Of a stretch of 6,387 nucleotides of DNA, positions 5,564-6,387 are shown one piece after another. The position numbers and the translations under genes are program-made. Below the pieces are notes generated by a model. The model was not told the origin of the DNA and made no database searches. It saw only the letters and a list, made by a program, of their open reading frames with translations. The DNA comes from Nitriliruptoraceae bacterium (GTDB lineage: Bacteria > Actinomycetota > Nitriliruptoria > Nitriliruptorales > Nitriliruptoraceae), in assembly GCA_007134165.1 (NCBI GenBank), contig SLLJ01000431.1:1-6387 (forward strand), given 5' to 3'. Numbering within the stretch: the stretch's first letter is position 1; each line of letters opens with the position of its first letter.

Positions 5564-5584
5564 TGCCGCACGAGCGGGCAGCGT

Positions 5585-5599
5585 CGCACCCGAGGTGCG
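5585..5599 (-). terminator. Hairpin downstream of the NirK-like gene
   Basis: CGCACC (5585-5590) pairs perfectly with GGTGCG (5594-5599) across a 3-nt loop, 33 nt after the TGA of the copper protein on the minus strand. There is no T tract. It may be a weak terminator or attenuator between the two genes. The role is inferred from position. Confidence 0.3.
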
Positions 5600-5632
5600 C
5601 TGACTCGTGGCGGGCATCCGGCTGCTGATCGG

Positions 5633-6387
5633 TCAGTGCGCCGCGGCGTCTGGCACGACGTCACCGACGACGAAGGCACCGACCGCCCCGCGTGGGACGT
5701 TCGCGAACTTGTGCGTCACGAACGGGTAGACGCCATCCTCGTCGAAGGTGAACTCGACGAAGCCACCCTGGGACGGCTGCAGATCCAGCGCCTGGGCACC
5801 GCCACGGGTCTCGTCGGGCTGGAGCCGGTAGGCACCTTCCTTGTACACCGTGTCGAAGATCGTGCCGATCACGTGCCAGGAGCTGTTCTCGCTCGGTCCG
5901 GCATCCAGGACCCAGGCACGGACCCGCTCACCCACCGCCACGTCGGTGATGGGATCGTTCAGGTACTGGTTCGCGTAGCCGTTGAAGGCGACGATGTCCG
6001 GTGCCTCGGCGAGCATCTTGGCGTAGCTGCCGGGCTCACCCTCCGCGCCGAGGTAGAACTCGGACTGCACGAAGACGTACTCGTGGTCGACCTCCGGCAG
6101 GTCCGGCGGGTCGACGATCACCGCACCGTACTGGCCGTTGCCGGTGTGGTGGAGCACCGGGGATGTCCCGCAGTGGTACATCCAGATCCCGGCGTGCAAC
6201 GCCTCGAATTCGTAGATCAACTGCTCGCCGGGGTCGATCGTGCGCATCTCGTCGTTCGGAGCGACCTTGCTGGCATGGAAGTCGATGGAGTGCGGCATCG
6301 CGCCATCGTTGATGAAGGTGATCCGGAAGGTGTCACCGACGCTGCCGCGCAGGACCGGACCGGGCACCAGGTCGTTGAAGGTCCACA
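5633..6387 (-). CDS. Copper nitrite reductase (NirK)-like cupredoxin protein, 5' end outside window
   Basis: About 250 C-terminal residues are visible. The frame runs off the right edge with WTFNDLVPGPVLRG, a typical cupredoxin opening, so GTG 6367 is not the real start. Counting from that GTG and comparing with Alcaligenes faecalis NirK: His26 (type 1 copper), Asp29 (catalytic), His31 and His65 (type 2 copper), Cys66 and His74 (type 1 copper), His165 (catalytic His) and His219 in FVTHKF (third type 2 ligand). The axial type 1 position, Met in NirK, is Gln79. Two cupredoxin domains are covered. The laccase HCHxxxH motif is absent, which argues against a two-domain laccase. NirK reduces nitrite to nitric oxide in the periplasm or outside the membrane; whether this protein does so is inferred. 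The missing N-terminus should hold the export signal. The Rrf2 gene downstream fits nitric oxide-linked control. Confidence 0.85.
   Translation of the reverse strand, partial: WTFNDLVPGPVLRGSVGDTFRITFINDGAMPHSIDFHASKVAPNDEMRTIDPGEQLIYEFEALHAGIWMYHCGTSPVLHHTGNGQYGAVIVDPPDLPEVDHEYVFVQSEFYLGAEGEPGSYAKMLAEAPDIVAFNGYANQYLNDPITDVAVGERVRAWVLDAGPSENSSWHVIGTIFDTVYKEGAYRLQPDETRGGAQALDLQPSQGGFVEFTFDEDGVYPFVTHKFANVPRGAVGAFVVGDVVPDAAAH

Noticed and set aside
4774..5628. Plus-strand open frame of 284 codons over the Rrf2 gene
   Set aside because: Only its first part (to about 4910) looks coding. The rest is Arg/Pro-rich and antisense to the well-supported Rrf2 gene.

Overview
The window is about 6.4 kb of very GC-rich DNA. 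Codon third positions are almost all G or C in every convincing reading frame, and TGA, TAG, GTG and ATG are used in the ordinary way. With a PGI of actinobacterial style, short Ala/Asp-rich lipoproteins and an Rrf2 regulator beside a NirK-like cupredoxin, this points to a high-GC actinobacterium. I cannot place it further from sequence alone.

Left third (1-1690, + strand): a nearly full-length glucose-6-phosphate isomerase (pgi) reading frame. It is cut by one in-frame TGA (1022-1024) where the family has Trp, and it carries several changes at positions that are normally almost invariant. It reads as a recent pseudogene rather than a frameshifted or misassembled one, because the frame is otherwise kept for nearly 1.7 kb. 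Two alternative GC-rich hairpins follow its stop codon.

Middle (1691-2497): no intact convincing gene. There are short coding-like pieces in different frames, a possible 62-residue minus-strand ORF with a good ribosome binding site, a 59-codon piece with one hydrophobic segment, and a 29-codon ORF with a lipobox-like motif.

Centre (2498-4264, + strand): an intact lipoprotein gene of unknown function with a 21-bp (42-bp higher-order) in-frame tandem repeat just after the lipobox. A tandem paralogue follows, overlapping it by 4 bp. The second copy has lost the signal peptide and lipobox, about 20 internal codons, and the C-terminal domain. A 63-bp piece of that missing domain survives just downstream in another frame. 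From 4261 to about 4910 there is a further coding remnant that can only be read by switching frame about three times.

Right (4958-6387, - strand): an intact Rrf2-family regulator with three cysteines spaced like the Fe-S ligands of NsrR/IscR. Upstream of it on the same strand is the 3' part of a NirK-like copper protein. Its type 2 copper ligands and catalytic Asp/His are visible, but the type 1 axial position, normally Met, is Gln. The 138-bp gap between them holds several perfect inverted repeats. The pair suggests control of nitrite/nitric oxide or copper-dependent redox chemistry by an Fe-S sensor; this is inference from family and neighbourhood.

I see no CRISPR array, tRNA, rRNA, insertion sequence or attachment site. 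The most notable themes are the density of gene decay between 1 and 4957 next to an apparently intact sensor-enzyme pair, and the Gln-for-Met change in the copper protein.
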